DNA of 64,000 bases from Acanthosepion esculentum (GCA_964036315.1 OZ038479.1:56485246-56549245), one strand, 5' to 3'; positions 9,893 to 20,999 are shown, counted from the first letter of the stretch. Numbers and translations are program-made. The notes: a model not told the origin generated them from the letters alone.

Positions 9893-11671
9893 CGAACCTA
9901 GAGTAAGAGCCTTAGCCCTTAAGCACCAAAGTCAACCATCACATTGAGAACATTGAGATAAGCTATCAAACGAACCTAGAGTAAGAGCCTGTTGTGGACC
10001 CGATAGCGGTGCAGATCTGGCTTACGAAAATAAGGCCTTGTGCCAGACGCTACACACTCCACTACCGAATCCACAAACAAAGTAAAAAAAAAAGCAAATA
10101 TAATGACGTGCTCTTCCACCGTACAAACGTACAAAGTGAAAAGAAGTAGACAGGCAAAACAACGAAAGGTTAAGAACAAACATAAATTTTATTAGAGTTT
10201 AACAAGTAGTGTCTTCAGTGAAGACCTTCAGTAAATGTACTGGAAATGTAGTTGAAGAAGAGGCCAAGTAGATTGTCTTCAGTAAGGTACTGGAAATATT
10301 GTAGTGAATGAAACTTAATTGTCTTGAGTGAAGACCTTCAGTAAGATACTGGAAATATGGTAGTTGACAAGATAAGATTCCGCGCCAAAATTCAAATCCA
10401 AGATGGCTAGATGGCGGGAACGAGTTCTTCGAGAAGAAAGGTTCGGAAAGTCAGTTGTAATGCATAGTGAACATACGGCAAGGAAAAATACTCACTGCGA
10501 GAGTTTATGATTGTGAGTGTATGTAATTCTTTTTAAAGTAACAGGTTCTGAAAGTATCAGTTCGAAGAATGTGAAAAATGCTTGTTCATCAGGTTGGAAG
10601 TTTCTGGAAAGTTCCTGGGAGTTGAGCGGCTCGCTAAAAGACGTTCGCGTTGGAATGAAAATTCTGTCCTAAGTTGACGACAGTGTAAGATACCGCGACG
10701 AGCCATGAGATCAGGGCAAGGTTTTGCCGAATAAAATTCTCTGCCAGTATCTATGGGTTCACCGGCGAGAGGATAATTGAGCCAGCCCAGCCGATGGTCA
10801 TACGACCACGGGGGCGACTAATTTTGAAAAGCCAAATTTGCCGTGACGTCAGCGCAAAAGCGCGCGAAAAAAATGAATTCTTCCTCATCTTCGGCTAAGA
10901 ACGGTTTACTACTATGACTGATCGAACGTGAGAGGAAGGGGTGAAAAGTCGCGCGTGCGTCAAAATGAAGGTGGGGGTAGTGATATATCCCACAAGCCTT
11001 AGCCCTTAAGCACCAAAGTCAACCAGAACATTGCGATAAGCTATCAAACGAACCTAGAGTAAGAGCCTTAGCCCTTAAGCACCAAAGTCAACCATCACAT
11101 TGAGAACATTGAGATAAGCTATCAAACGAACCTAGAGTAAGAGCCTTAGCCCTTAAGCACCAAAGTCAACCATCACATTGAGAACATTGAGATAAGCTAT
11201 CAAACGAACCTAGAGTAAGAGCCTTAGCCCTTAAGCACCAAAGTCAACCATCACATTGAGAACATTGAGATAAGCTATCAAACGAACCTAGAGTAAGAGC
11301 CTTAGCCCTTAAGCACCAAAGTCAACCATCACATTGAGAACATTGAGATAAGCTATCAAACGAACCTAGAGTAAGAGCCTTAGCCCTTAAGCACCAAAGT
11401 CAACCATCACATTGAGAACATTGAGATAAGCTATCAAACGAACCTAGAGTAAGAGCCTTAGCCCTTAAGCACCAAAGTCAACCATCACATTGAGAACATT
11501 GAGATAAGCTATCAAACGAACCTAGAGTAAGAGCCTTAGCCCTTAAGCACCAAAGTCAACCATCACATTGAGAACATTGAGATAAGCTATCAAACGAACC
11601 TAGAGTAAGAGCCTTAGCCCTTAAGCACCAAAGTCAACCATCACATTGAGAACATTGAGATAAGCTATCAA
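9815..11671 (+). repeat. 78-bp tandem satellite derived from hAT transposase 3' end (about 11 units)
   Basis: Units start at 9815, 9893 and 9971 (this third unit is interrupted by the LTR), then at 11049, 11127, 11205, 11283, 11361, 11439, 11517 and 11595, an exact 78-bp spacing. Each unit reads EPRVRALALKHQSQPSH and a stop, then a short non-coding tail ending GATAAGCTATCAAA. The eight right-hand units are almost identical to one another, while unit 1 has several differences. This indicates local homogenisation after the LTR insertion. The array ends at AATAAA. Confidence 0.95.
9990..10994 (-). mobile_element. Solo LTR (1,005 bp) nested in the satellite
   Basis: The sequence begins TGTTGTGGAC and ends TCCCACA (TG...CA). 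It is flanked by AGCC at 9986-9989 and 10995-10998, a 4-bp target duplication that restores the interrupted satellite unit. In minus orientation there is an AATAAA near 10188-10193 and a palindromic CRE-like TGACGTCA at 10844-10851 near the 5' part, which supports minus-strand polarity. It is more GC-rich than its surroundings. It is probably a Gypsy-type solo LTR left by LTR-LTR recombination. Confidence 0.85.
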
Positions 11672-11989
11672 ATAAAAGTTGTGTTTTTTTTTAGCATTTT
11701 AATCATTGGCATTTATAATAGAAATGAAAACAATATTAAAATTATTTTTGTACTCATATCTAAGTTTTATCAATATAATATTCATAATTTGACAGGGAGG
11801 TGTTGACAAGAAAGTTTGTGCCGACTGGTTGAAAAAAAGGTTGGGAAACACGGCTTTAGAGAAATTCTTGTGTTGCTGTCTTTTGTACATTCCTTCATGT
11901 CTTCCGCTTTGAATTCCTGGTTTTGTCCCTAAACTACGTCATTCTTCATTTGAACCGCATGTTAGTTTTAAATGAAAACACACTCTGAT

Positions 11990-12240
11990 TTTATATATTA
12001 CAGCTGAATGGATAATGGCTCAAAACTGTTAATTGGAGAGCTGTGTTCCAATTCCACTTGGGTTTGTTATATTCACTTACTTGCAAATACTCTTGGGAAA
12101 GGTAGGAATCTACCTATTCTCCCTTAGGTATGGGTTAATTAGTAAGACTTATATCACTAAATCGTTATTATCTCAAAAAAAAAAAAGAATTTCCTGGTTT
12201 CAAATAACCTGCAAATGTTTGATAAGTCATAGAAAATGAA
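11990..12240 (+). repeat. SINE-like dispersed repeat fragment
   Basis: Strings such as TGTGTTCCAATTCCACTTGG, ACTTGCAAATACTCTTGGGA and GGTATGGGTTAATTAG recur in diverged form at 26830-27010, 27365-27600 and 33060-33260. They look like the body of one short interspersed element. A clear tRNA head is not visible in this copy. Confidence 0.5.
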
Positions 12241-12481
12241 TCAATCAATATTGCAACTGAGACATTGACATGGTTTTGTTAAATTTTTGTAATTTTATTA
12301 TTAGTTTTTTTATATTACTGTGAGATGATCACCACTGCAGTCAGTCTTTAGAAATACTTTTAGGTACAACATTGAGTTTCCAGATGGTTTCTTGAGGAAT
12401 ATATATGAATATATATATATATATCTTTGAATAATATAGACATAGTGTATCTACTTATTTTTATACTGATCCTTTCTATTA

Positions 12482-13757
12482 AGTCATCCCATAAGTTCTG
12501 TCTGAATTTCAACTTTTTGTTAAAATGAACTAAATTTAAAGAGTATTTTATAATGTCTAATAGAGCTGAACATTATTTTTATGTTTAGATGCATTTAAAC
12601 TGATCCAATTTTATTTCAGAGAACAATAAAATTAAATTTTCTTTGATTAAAACCCTGCTAACACCCAAGAATCATTTGAGGCACATAATGCTTTATGAGT
12701 TCAAGAAAGGAAACTCAGCAGCCAAAGTGGCTAGAAACATTCACTCAGTTTATGGAGAGGAATGTGTGAATGAAAGAACTTGCAGAAGATGGTTTGCAAA
12801 ATTCAGAGGTGGAAATTTCACTCTTGAAGATGAAGATCGAACCGGACGTCGAGTTGAGTTTGATGAAAATCTTCTTGAAGCAGCCCTTGAAGAAAATCCT
12901 GCTTTATCAGTTTGAGGAATTGGCAGTGGTTCTTAGTTCAAACCATACAACTGTTCATCGTCATCTTCAACAACTTGGAAAAGTTCCTAAACTTGGAAAA
13001 TGGGTGCCCATGAATTGTCTGAAAACAACCTCAAATGCCAAGTTGACATCTGCTCTTCTCTCCATTCTCGCCAACTTGTTTCACCGTTTTTGGATAGACT
13101 TGTGACTGGCGATGAAAAATGGATCTTTTATCGAAATGTTAAGCGTCGTAGACAGTGGCTTGGTAAAGGGGAAGGACACCAGCCACAGCCGAGAAGGGAA
13201 CTTCATGGGCAAAAGGTTCTTCTTTCAATCTGGTGGGATTTCCAAGGAATAATCCACTTTGAATTCTTACCACCTAATGCAACAATTAATGCTCAAATCT
13301 ACTGTCAGCAATTAGAGTGTTTGAACCAAGCTTTGAGGAAAAAAAGACCTGCTCTAGTGAATCGAAAACAGGTGATGTTTCATCAGGACAATGCGCGACC
13401 ACACACAGCAAGAATCACGTCACAAAAGATCGAAGAACTTGGTTGGGACAAAATTCCTCATCCACCTTATTCTCCTGACCTTGCTCCTTCAGACTACCAT
13501 TTGTTTCGTAGCTTACAGAATCATTTGGAAGAAACAGCTTTTGTAATACAGGAAGAGTTTAAAACTGACATTTGTAAGTTCTTCGAATCAAAGCCAAAAG
13601 AATTTTACAGTAATGGAATTAGTAAGCTTGTTAATAGATGGAAGCAAGTCATAGATAATCAGGGAAAATACATTGTTGATTGAATCTGTAATTAAATGTA
13701 ACATTTGGTCACTTGTTTTCTTTATTCAAAATTCGGACAGAACTTATGGGATGACCT
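12482..13757 (+). mobile_element. Mariner transposon (about 1.28 kb), almost complete
   Basis: The left end is AGTCATCCCATAAGTTCTGT. The right end, reverse-complemented, is AGGTCATCCCATAAGTTCTG. These terminal inverted repeats of about 28 bp enclose a mariner transposase of the usual size. The element interrupts a sequence that exists uninterrupted, inverted, at 14196-14361, which fixes its boundaries independently. Confidence 0.92.
12643..13683 (+). pseudogene. Mariner (D34D) transposase with two frameshifts
   Basis: This is the mariner transposase. The N-terminal HTH (residues about 10-70) includes VYGEECVNERTCRRWFAKF, and the linker carries EDRTGRR. The second HTH (NHTTVHRHLQQLGKV) lies in the +1 frame between about 12905 and 13003. 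The first frame then resumes with HELSENNL, VTGDEKWIFYRN (first Asp), FHQDNARPH (second Asp) and YSPDLAPSDYHLF, whose Asp lies exactly 34 residues after the second. The C-terminus NRWKQVIDNQGKYIVD is intact. Two compensating indels and one in-frame stop at 12913 are the only visible lesions, so the copy is fairly young. The motifs resemble the cecropia/Hsmar1 (SETMAR) side of the family. Confidence 0.93.
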
Positions 13758-13870
13758 GATAGTTGTGTAATCAGTTTCTTGATGTTAACATGAAATTCAT
13801 CAAGGAAGGTGCCATAGTTTATGTTAACCCAAGTACTTTTGATCTTTTCCAAAATCATCTTCATGGGTAA
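13758..13870. repeat. Inverted duplication, arm interrupted by mariner
   Basis: Together with 12424-12481 this is the reverse complement of 14196-14361. Shared strings include AAATTCATCAAG, GTTAACCCAAGTACTTT and TCTTTTCCAAAATCAT. The two half-arms join precisely across the mariner. Confidence 0.85.
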
Positions 13871-14195
13871 ATTATGAAGACAAAGTTATTTTAACTGTGA
13901 TAAAAACTGCATTCTGTTGTGATGGTGATAAACAAAAATTTTAAATTCTCAAGGCCTTCTATATCAAAATCAAACAACCAGCACTCAACAAAATTGATTA
14001 TGAATATAGCAACAACATATTAAAATGCATATAACATTTAATGCCATTTTACATTTCTACCAATTTTCGGTTGTGCTTGTTTTTCAAAAAAATCCCATAG
14101 CTACAACAGATAAATTTAAAATTTTAAAATAATTACATAATGTATTTGCATGTGTTTTTAAAAATTGCCATCACACTGGAGTACAGATTTTATCA
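13871..14195. other. Non-coding spacer
   Basis: This is the AT-rich loop between the two arms of the inverted duplication. No gene or repeat was recognised. Confidence 0.4.
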
Positions 14196-14361
14196 CAGTT
14201 ACAATATGATCTTGGAAAAGATTGAAAGTACTTGGGTTAACAAAAACTATGAGACCTTACTTGATGAATTTCATATCAACCTCAAGAAACTCATTAGACA
14301 ACTGGAAAGAACCAATATAAAAATAAGTAGACACAATATGTCTATATTATTCAAAGAAACA
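14196..14361. repeat. Inverted duplication, intact arm
   Basis: This is the uninterrupted partner of 12424-12481 plus 13758-13870, and it shows the pre-insertion state of the mariner site. The 92-residue open frame across it (14140-14418) is not supported as a gene. Confidence 0.85.
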
Positions 14362-14400
14362 TGTTTGAATGAAAATAGGCTGCCTAAAAATACATACATA

Positions 14401-14960
14401 CAGGGTGTCCCAAAATAACGTATACACTCTTTAAATATTAATAGTTCATAATACATTACCGTGATGTGAGAACTTATATGGATGAAGATATGCAAAACAT
14501 GGATTGGAAGAAGAGGGACATTTGAATCCCCACCTAGATCACCAGATTTGACACCCTTGGATTTCTTTTTGTGGGGGTTTCTAAAAGACAACATTTACAG
14601 CAGGAAACCTGAAACAATTGCTGAAATGGGAGTAGCAACTGAAGAAGAATGTGCTCAAATACCAGAGGAAATGATACTGGACGTTTGTAGGTCTATTTCT
14701 TCAAGATATGAAAAGTGTATTGAACAGAACGGCAACCAGTTTGAGGACTTGATGTGAACTCATCATTATATGAATATTCTGCCATTGCCCCAAGTAGCTT
14801 TTATCTTATTAAAGTTACTTTTCCATGTTTTTGTATATTTTACTCTCAAATTCTTTAAATGTGTATTCTTCCTCTTGTATTAATCTTATTTACAAGTCAA
14901 AATACATAAATAGAGTAAGTTATAATGATTCAAAGAGTGTACACATTATTTTTGGGACAC

Positions 14961-14964
<4 letters not shown>
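14401..14964 (+). mobile_element. Internally deleted mariner (about 564 bp)
   Basis: The left terminal repeat begins CAGGGTGTCCCAAAATAACG after TA (14399-14400). The right terminal repeat ends TTTTTGGGACACCCTG. Only the 3' third of a transposase lies between them, so this is a non-autonomous deletion derivative. It inserted next to, or seeded, a (TG)n tract. Confidence 0.92.
14482..14757 (+). pseudogene. Mariner transposase, C-terminal third
   Basis: The frame reads WIGRRGTFESPPRSPDLTPL then DFFLWGFLKD, which is the third catalytic Asp region of a mariner transposase (PPRSPDLTPLDFFLWG). It continues with TIAEMGVATEEECAQIP and ends GNQFEDLM, the normal family C-terminus. The HTH domains and the first two catalytic Asp residues are deleted. 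The element's terminal repeats are intact and could still be moved by a transposase supplied in trans. Confidence 0.88.

Positions 14965-15012
<48 letters not shown>
14963..15012. repeat. (TG)n microsatellite
   Basis: About 50 bp of pure TG directly abut the mariner terminal repeat. Confidence 0.95.
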
Positions 15013-15015
<3 letters not shown>

Positions 15016-15059
15016 AAGTATAGTTTCATATCAAACCAGAAAAAATTAAATAACATTGA

Positions 15060-17450
15060 ATTTTGAGGGGCCTCAAAGTATGATGAAAGACATAGCAGAC
15101 ACCATTTTTTTTAATCAATTCAAACCAAGCAAGGCTATTATGCCACTAAGATGCAAGAGGTTCTGGGTGTGAGAGAATGAAGACTTAAGAAAGAACTAGA
15201 AACCCACTCCTAAATGGGAAGCAAGGGATAAACCTCTACTGCTGTCCAAAAATCTGTGGAAGAATGTGAACTGGACAATATGAGAACCTATCTACTTCTC
15301 CAGCAGGATTTGCAACAGCAAACACTTCTTCTGGGTCAAGAAGACAATTGTTTTCTTTCAGGTTAGGGAGTGGAAAAAAAATAGTTGCCAGCATTACCTT
15401 CCTGTTGTCTGCTAGCAGTGGCACAAAACTGGGAACAGAAAACTGATCGGGCAAAGCAAATGAAGTTTCTAGCAACCATTACCAGAATAACTCTAAAGCC
15501 AGACTTAGTGCTTATCTTGGAAACCTCTAAGATCATTCTCTTCAAACTCACCATTTCTTGTGGGAACAGTACTCAGGTGGCAAATGAGAGGGAAAAAGTT
15601 AAAAATGTTTTGGGAAATAATTCAGAAGCAAAGAATGGCAGTTTAGTTGCAAACATACTGAAGAGAGCCCACTTTATAAAAGCATTTTTATTGAGGAAAG
15701 AGGACAGACATAAGACAAGTGGCAAGTTTCAGGCCATTACTTCTTCATAAGAAATCCTTTTGTCAGTCAGGAATGAAAAGGAGTTGGTAAAACAAAATTC
15801 ATCAATAAAGTTAGAGTAAACACATCAACTGAACATCTTGCCTTAAGACTGTTGCTTTGTCTTGCATATATATTGTTTGTTTAGTAGTATTTTGCTCTGT
15901 TCTTTTTCTTTCTTTTGTTATTTTTTATTAGAAACTTTGTCAATTCAGTTTGTTGGGAAGTTTTGCCAATTAAGCTGAACCATAGCCAGTTTCTCTGAAT
16001 CATCCATAAAGCTTGACACATGAGCATGTCCCTGGTCAAATTCAATATGCACACTCAGAAGTAACTCATTTGGGTGCAACTGTAAGTTTTGAGATGGTTT
16101 ATTGATGAATATATATGAAGAAGTAGAATTTCTTATCAAGATAGAAAAATTAAATGACACTAAATTTTCAACTTTCAGAAACCTCAAGAGCTGATGAACA
16201 CTCTGCAGAGGGATAATCTACTGTAAACACCTCTGCCCAGTAAAGGAGGACATTATTTTCATCTGGCTGAGGGAGAAGCTAACAACAGTTACTGGGTTAA
16301 TGTTCTTGTGTCTGCTTACAATGATACAAAACTGGGAGCTGAAAGTTGATCTGGGAAAGCAAATAAAGTGTCTAGAAAAGGTTAAAAAAAACAATAAGGC
16401 CAGAGATGGTGTTGATGTTGGAAACCTCCAAACAGTTCGTTCTCTTGCAACTCATCATGTCTTTGGAGAGGGAAAAAAGTTAAAAATGTTTTGGGAAATA
16501 ATTCAGAAGCAAAGAATGGCAGTTTAGTTGCAAACATACTGAAGGGAACCCATTTTATAAAAGCATTTGTATTGAGGAAAGAGGACAGACATAAGACAAG
16601 TGGCAAGTTTCAGGCCATTAATTCTTCATAAGAAATCCTTTTGTCAGTCAGGAATGAAAAGGTGATGGTAAAATAAAGTTCATCAATAAAGTTAGAGTAA
16701 ACACATCAACTGACATATACTGATGAGATAGGAAATGATTTGATAAATATCAAAATCTACATAGATTATTAATCACAACATGGATGAGTAGGTCGCTGGT
16801 CGAGTTCATTATGCACTCTGAAGCAATTCACCAGCACAAAGTGTAGATCAAGAGTTTTGAAATGGATTACTGATGGAGAAGTTGAAATTTTTTATCAGAA
16901 TAGAAAAATTAAATGACATTGAATTTTGAACTCTTGGGGACCTCAGGGGATGTGGTGAAGGTCATAGCAGACACCATCTTCTATGAGATAAGCTACTGCA
17001 AAGATCTCTGTCCAGTAGAGGAGATTATTTTTATTTGGTCTAGGGCAAAATAACAGAAGTTACATGGATTACTTTCTTGTGACTGCCAGCAAAGCAAAAA
17101 ACTGGTAGCTGAATATTTGTCTGGGAAAGCATATAAAATTCTTACTGCCAGAACAACAATAAGGCTAGAAATGGTGTGGATCTTGGAAACCTCAAAGCAA
17201 ATCATTCTGTTGCAACACACCCTTCCATGGGAGAACTGCGGTTAGGGGGCAAATGAGAAGATGAAAGAAAGATGGTTGGGAAAGAATTTAGAAGCAATGA
17301 ATGACAGGTGAGTTGTAAATATACAGACGGGATGCCACCTTCTAAAAGTCACAAAATGGAAAAGGGAAGTTCGAGTGTAAAGGTAGACATATTTGCTGAT
17401 ATATACTGATGAGATGGGAAAGAAGTTGACAAGGGTCAACATCTACTTCA
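15060..17450. repeat. Three degenerate tandem copies of a roughly 0.8-1.1 kb unit
   Basis: Copies run from about 15060, 16140 and 16890. They share CATAGCAGACACCAT, ACAAAACTGGGA, ATCTTGGAAACCTC, and TTAAAAATGTTTTGGGAAAT (copies 1 and 2). The block at 15600-15780 is about 95% identical to 16475-16665; copy 3 is more diverged. No conserved reading frame runs through them and the open frames present differ between copies, so this is a non-coding tandem duplication of unknown origin. Confidence 0.8.
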
Positions 17451-17499
17451 GTGAATATTCATAATGTGGCCGAGTTGGTTTCAATATGCACTCTGAACC

Positions 17500-17620
17500 A
17501 GCAACCAGCAGAAGTCACTATAAGGTATGCCTAAGATGAAGAGAGCCATGGATGAGATTATGCTACCTGGACACAAGCTGATGCTTAATCAACTTTGACT
17601 GAAGATGTTTTATTGTTGAA
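17500..17620. repeat. Tandem unit, copy 1
   Basis: This matches 18890-19020: CCAGCAGAAGT, GAGCCATGGATGAGAT against ACACATGGGTGAGATAAT, and TGTTTTATTGTTGAAAG. The two copies flank the C/A-rich insert. Confidence 0.75.
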
Positions 17621-17624
17621 AGAT

Positions 17625-18770
17625 GAAAAATGCCAAGGGAGTAATGGTACATCCTAGGTGTTCTACTCCGTTGCAATCAGATCTCTTTCTGATTCATTCT
17701 GCATGCTGGCCGGATGTGAACGCCACAAATTGCAGAGAACTAAATAACAAAAATTGCTGTCTGTGCATTATGATCCATGCATCACGTCCAGTCTACGAAG
17801 CGAGCTCCAGCAGTGGCCAATTGCAAATGATAAAGAGAGGCCCCTGGGGAGTGCCAGACCTACTTAAAAGCAGGCCTCTGAGAACAACCATTAGAGTTGT
17901 GGTTTAGTGTGCTATCACACAGGGCACTGCTGCTGCTGTTGCCACCACCACTGCCTTCGTCATCACCACCACTGCCTTCGTCATCAACACTTAACATGAC
18001 TGTACATCTCAACAACTGCTACCACTACCAGTCTTGACCAACCACCTCAGCTACCCAGCTTTGACTTGAAAACATCTCAACCACGATGCCTCCCAGCTAC
18101 AAACCCTTCATCAGCACCAATCTCATCACCTTGACAAGCACCAGCCATGAGCAGCTGACTATCCAGCCTTGACACCACCCAGCTAAAAACCTTCACCGTT
18201 GACGACACTGTCACCTCGGCAAATATCAACCAACAGAAATTGACCTTCTAGCATGACCTTAATCAGCAATCTCCATTCCACAGAACAGGTCTATCAGCCT
18301 CCACCATCCCCTCAGTCTACTTCAACTCGTATATAAGGCATTCCCTTCGCAATCAGTACCGCAACCTCTGTTCCATAAAACAGGCCTACCAGCTCCCACT
18401 ATCACCTCGACCCATTTACAAGGCATTTCATTCACAGTCAACATGCAACCTCCATTCAATGGAGCAGGCCTACCAAAACCATGCCAATCCAATGTCACCC
18501 TGGTTCAACACAACAGGTCTACCAACCAATGAAAACAACCTACCACCATGACCTCAATCAACCAAACATACACCAACCATACCATGACCTCACACCAAAC
18601 CTACACAAGAATTAGGTCAACAGTCGGTGCTAATCCTTACACCTGACCACCATCCCGATGACCAGCCACTGAAATGGACATTCCACTCATCCTTCGACAT
18701 CTCTGTATAACATGCCAACAATAAACATTGTTCAAATCTAATCCACGTTATTCATTTCTCTCGCTAACAA
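17625..18770 (+). mobile_element. LTR-like insertion with strong C/A strand bias
   Basis: This segment separates two copies of an older repeat. Its right end has an LTR-like signature: AACAATAAACATTGTTC followed by a C/T-rich stretch ending CTCGCTAACA. From about 17920 to 18700 the plus strand is rich in C and A and poor in G (repeated CACCACCA, TCAACCA). It includes about three diverged copies of a subrepeat reading ACAGGCCTACCA. No domain was recognised and no exact target-site duplication was found, so the boundaries are approximate. Confidence 0.45.
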
Positions 18771-18889
18771 ATACTTTATATGAAAAAAAGGTTATCACAA
18801 GGTGATGAATATAAAAAAAATGGAAGAAAAATGAGGATGCTTCAAAAAGAATGAGAGACTAAGTCCCTAGTCAGATCCAGCAATACTTG

Positions 18890-19020
18890 TAAGCAACCAA
18901 CCAGCAGAAGTTATTTCAAGGTATAGCTTAAGAGAAGAGACACATGGGTGAGATAATGTTAACTGGACACAAACTGAAGCTTAAACAACTTTAGCTGAAG
19001 GTGTTTTATTGTTGAAAGGC
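18890..19020. repeat. Tandem unit, copy 2
   Basis: This is the partner of 17500-17620. Here the sequence continues past TTGTTGAAAG into GCTTTATTGCC. Confidence 0.75.
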
Positions 19021-19079
19021 TTTATTGCCTTGCTTGCAGTGAAATGATTAAAAAAGAAGAATTTCCTTGGCTATCACAC

Positions 19080-19730
19080 ACATATCATTTTTGCTAATTG
19101 ACACAAAATGAAGATACATGCATCACAGAAGTCGACAAACCTCATGGTTGTGTTTAATGAAGGCTGTACAATTATTTTAGTCTGACGTATTCAGACAATA
19201 GTCATTTTTACATTTTATTTTCAGACATTTAGAGTACAATCCTTAAATTTCTGTTGAAGGGAAATCCCTTTCTAAAAGAGAGAGGCAAAATTCAAGCCAT
19301 TAATTCCCCATAGGAAATCTTTTTGCCTCTTGGAAATGAAAATGCAAATTTCAAAATAAAACTTTTCCATTAAAAAATGAAATATTGTTTTTGGTAATTG
19401 AAATGAAAATACATACATTGCAGAAGTATACAGTGCCCTCCGTTGTGTTTAATGAAGGCTGTACATTTCGTAAAATACATCTATTGGATGCTTTGGTACA
19501 CATCATCAGTGATGTTTCTAGCCGTGTTTCATTAGGGGTTTCAGGTCTTTCAACATCATACTCCCTATCCACGGTGACCCAGCAGATACTGATCAGGTAT
19601 CGACTTGTGTACCTTTCATTAGCTGAAATATTGTTTTTGGTAACTGAAATGAAAATACGTACATTGAAAAAGTATACAGTGCTCTGCTGTGTTTAATGAA
19701 GGCTGTACAATTGTTTAGTCTGATTGAATC
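19080..19730. repeat. Three tandem copies around TGTTTAATGAAGGCTGTACA
   Basis: Copies lie near 19085-19200, 19380-19480 and 19625-19735. Each begins with a variant of TTTTTGGTAATTGAAATGAA and ends TGTTTAATGAAGGCTGTACA. They suggest further duplications of the 15-19 kb repeat block. Confidence 0.8.
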
Positions 19731-19739
19731 AGACAGCAG

Positions 19740-20420
19740 ACTATGTTCTTATTTTCCGACATTTTGAAAGTTTCACCAGTAATATATCAATTTTAAAATA
19801 GCGCCCTTGTTTTTTTTAATTTTTTTTACATTAATCTGTTTATAAATCCTTCCCTTTACATATATCTATAAGATTACAGATTAACCAAAGAGATTAAATT
19901 CCTTCAACTTATATTTATGAGTAGGTTTGGCATGTACTATCTCTGAACCCCTGACTGCGGGAGAGAGGAAGACCAATTGGGGGCTCTGGGCAGTGTTTTG
20001 TGGCCCTTGTTATCTTATTAGCATTTCATTTTTTCTACTTAATTTTCTATATGTATTTAAAAATTGATATGGCAGCTCAATTACAAAACGAAATAAACAA
20101 ATTGAAAGTCTAAACTCAAAGATCCAAGGGCAGAATGAAATGTGGAAATTAAAAATCACAGGTTCAATACACATAAATGGTCAGAAATCTACCATACAAG
20201 GCAACAATCACTTGCAAGCCAACGGATAGTGCAGAAAAATAAACTACTCCCAATTCAAGAACATCAACTGCTTTTATTGATAGAACATTTTTTTTTTAAT
20301 TGTAGACGGTTGAAGAGGACAAACAATATGAGCATATCTGAGATACATCTATGGCAACACCTGCGATCAACTTGTTCCTATTTTGTTTTCAGTATATCGT
20401 ACAGAACACGTGCCCTTTTT
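19740..20420. other. Non-coding region
   Basis: This is AT-rich with no recognised gene. The short 20142-20432 frame contains no known motif. Confidence 0.4.
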
Positions 20421-20429
20421 CTCGATAAG

Positions 20430-20810
20430 TGACCCTCTTTCGCCACACTCCCCGCAATCTCATGATCACACTGGTGACAACAATGGGTAGGTCTCTTAAG
20501 CCTTGAGCTTCTTAAAGGAACAACTACCATCTCCTCTCCCAATGAATCACCTCCCAAAGGGAAATCAAATTTATTTTCACTAGGCTGAGCATAGTTTTCT
20601 TCCAATGACATACTCGAGGCATATCTTGTTGACATCACTTGATATGTTTGAACTGACAACAGGACGCAGATCTCTCTCATGGCACAGCATCCCATCAACT
20701 AAAATTGTGCGTGGGTTTCTAATCCCTGTGATACATCCCACTTGATATTGAATTGTACATTGGTTTTGAAGGGGTTTTACCCACACACGGTCCCCCTAAT
20801 GCCTATGCCA
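20430..20810 (-). pseudogene. Gypsy-type Pol, integrase C-terminal tail
   Basis: The minus strand reads GDRVWVKPLQNQCTIQYQVG, then TGIRNPRTILVDGM and HERDLRPVV. This matches the GD.VWVKP ... G.VTGI ... VDG...H..DLRPV tail that follows the integrase core in Gypsy-type retrotransposons. A second frame ends in RSSRLKRPTHCCHQCDHEI, also typical of the polyprotein C-terminus. Reverse transcriptase, RNase H and the integrase core are missing, and the pieces are out of frame. It is the last part of an otherwise lost element. Confidence 0.75.
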
Positions 20811-20999
20811 ATCATCCATGTTCTTGCTTTGGTGGAGGTGTTTTATCAATACCTTGTGCCTGGACTCTGTAATGGTAAATCCAATTGGTGGGCGTGGTGG
20901 AAGGTGACACGTCATCTTTCCTTTTATGCTTTGATGGCAATTACCAACTATCCCGTTACTGGAGGGGATGTGTGTGCAGTGGAAATGGATGTGGATGCA

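Larger units (their letters stand above)
9471..11853 (+). mobile_element. hAT transposon, internally rearranged
   Basis: The left tip is CAGTGTTTCC. The reverse complement of the right tip is CCGTGTTTCC, a one-mismatch pair that fits the hAT consensus CAGxGxTTCxC. An 8-bp target duplication flanks the element. Inside are a fragment of hAT transposase C-terminus, a 78-bp satellite grown from its last codons, a nested solo LTR, and an AATAAA at 11671-11676 directly after the satellite. Most of the transposase is missing. Confidence 0.85.

Noticed and set aside
9815..11671. CRISPR-like array
   Set aside because: The units are contiguous 78-bp copies without spacers and derive from a hAT gene tail in animal DNA.
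14140..14418. 92-residue plus-strand frame
   Set aside because: It spans an inverted-duplication arm and a mariner terminal repeat, and no domain or conservation with the other arm is seen.
17623..17907. 94-residue plus-strand frame as a gene
   Set aside because: It lies in the LTR-like insert, has no domain, and is not kept in neighbouring repeats.
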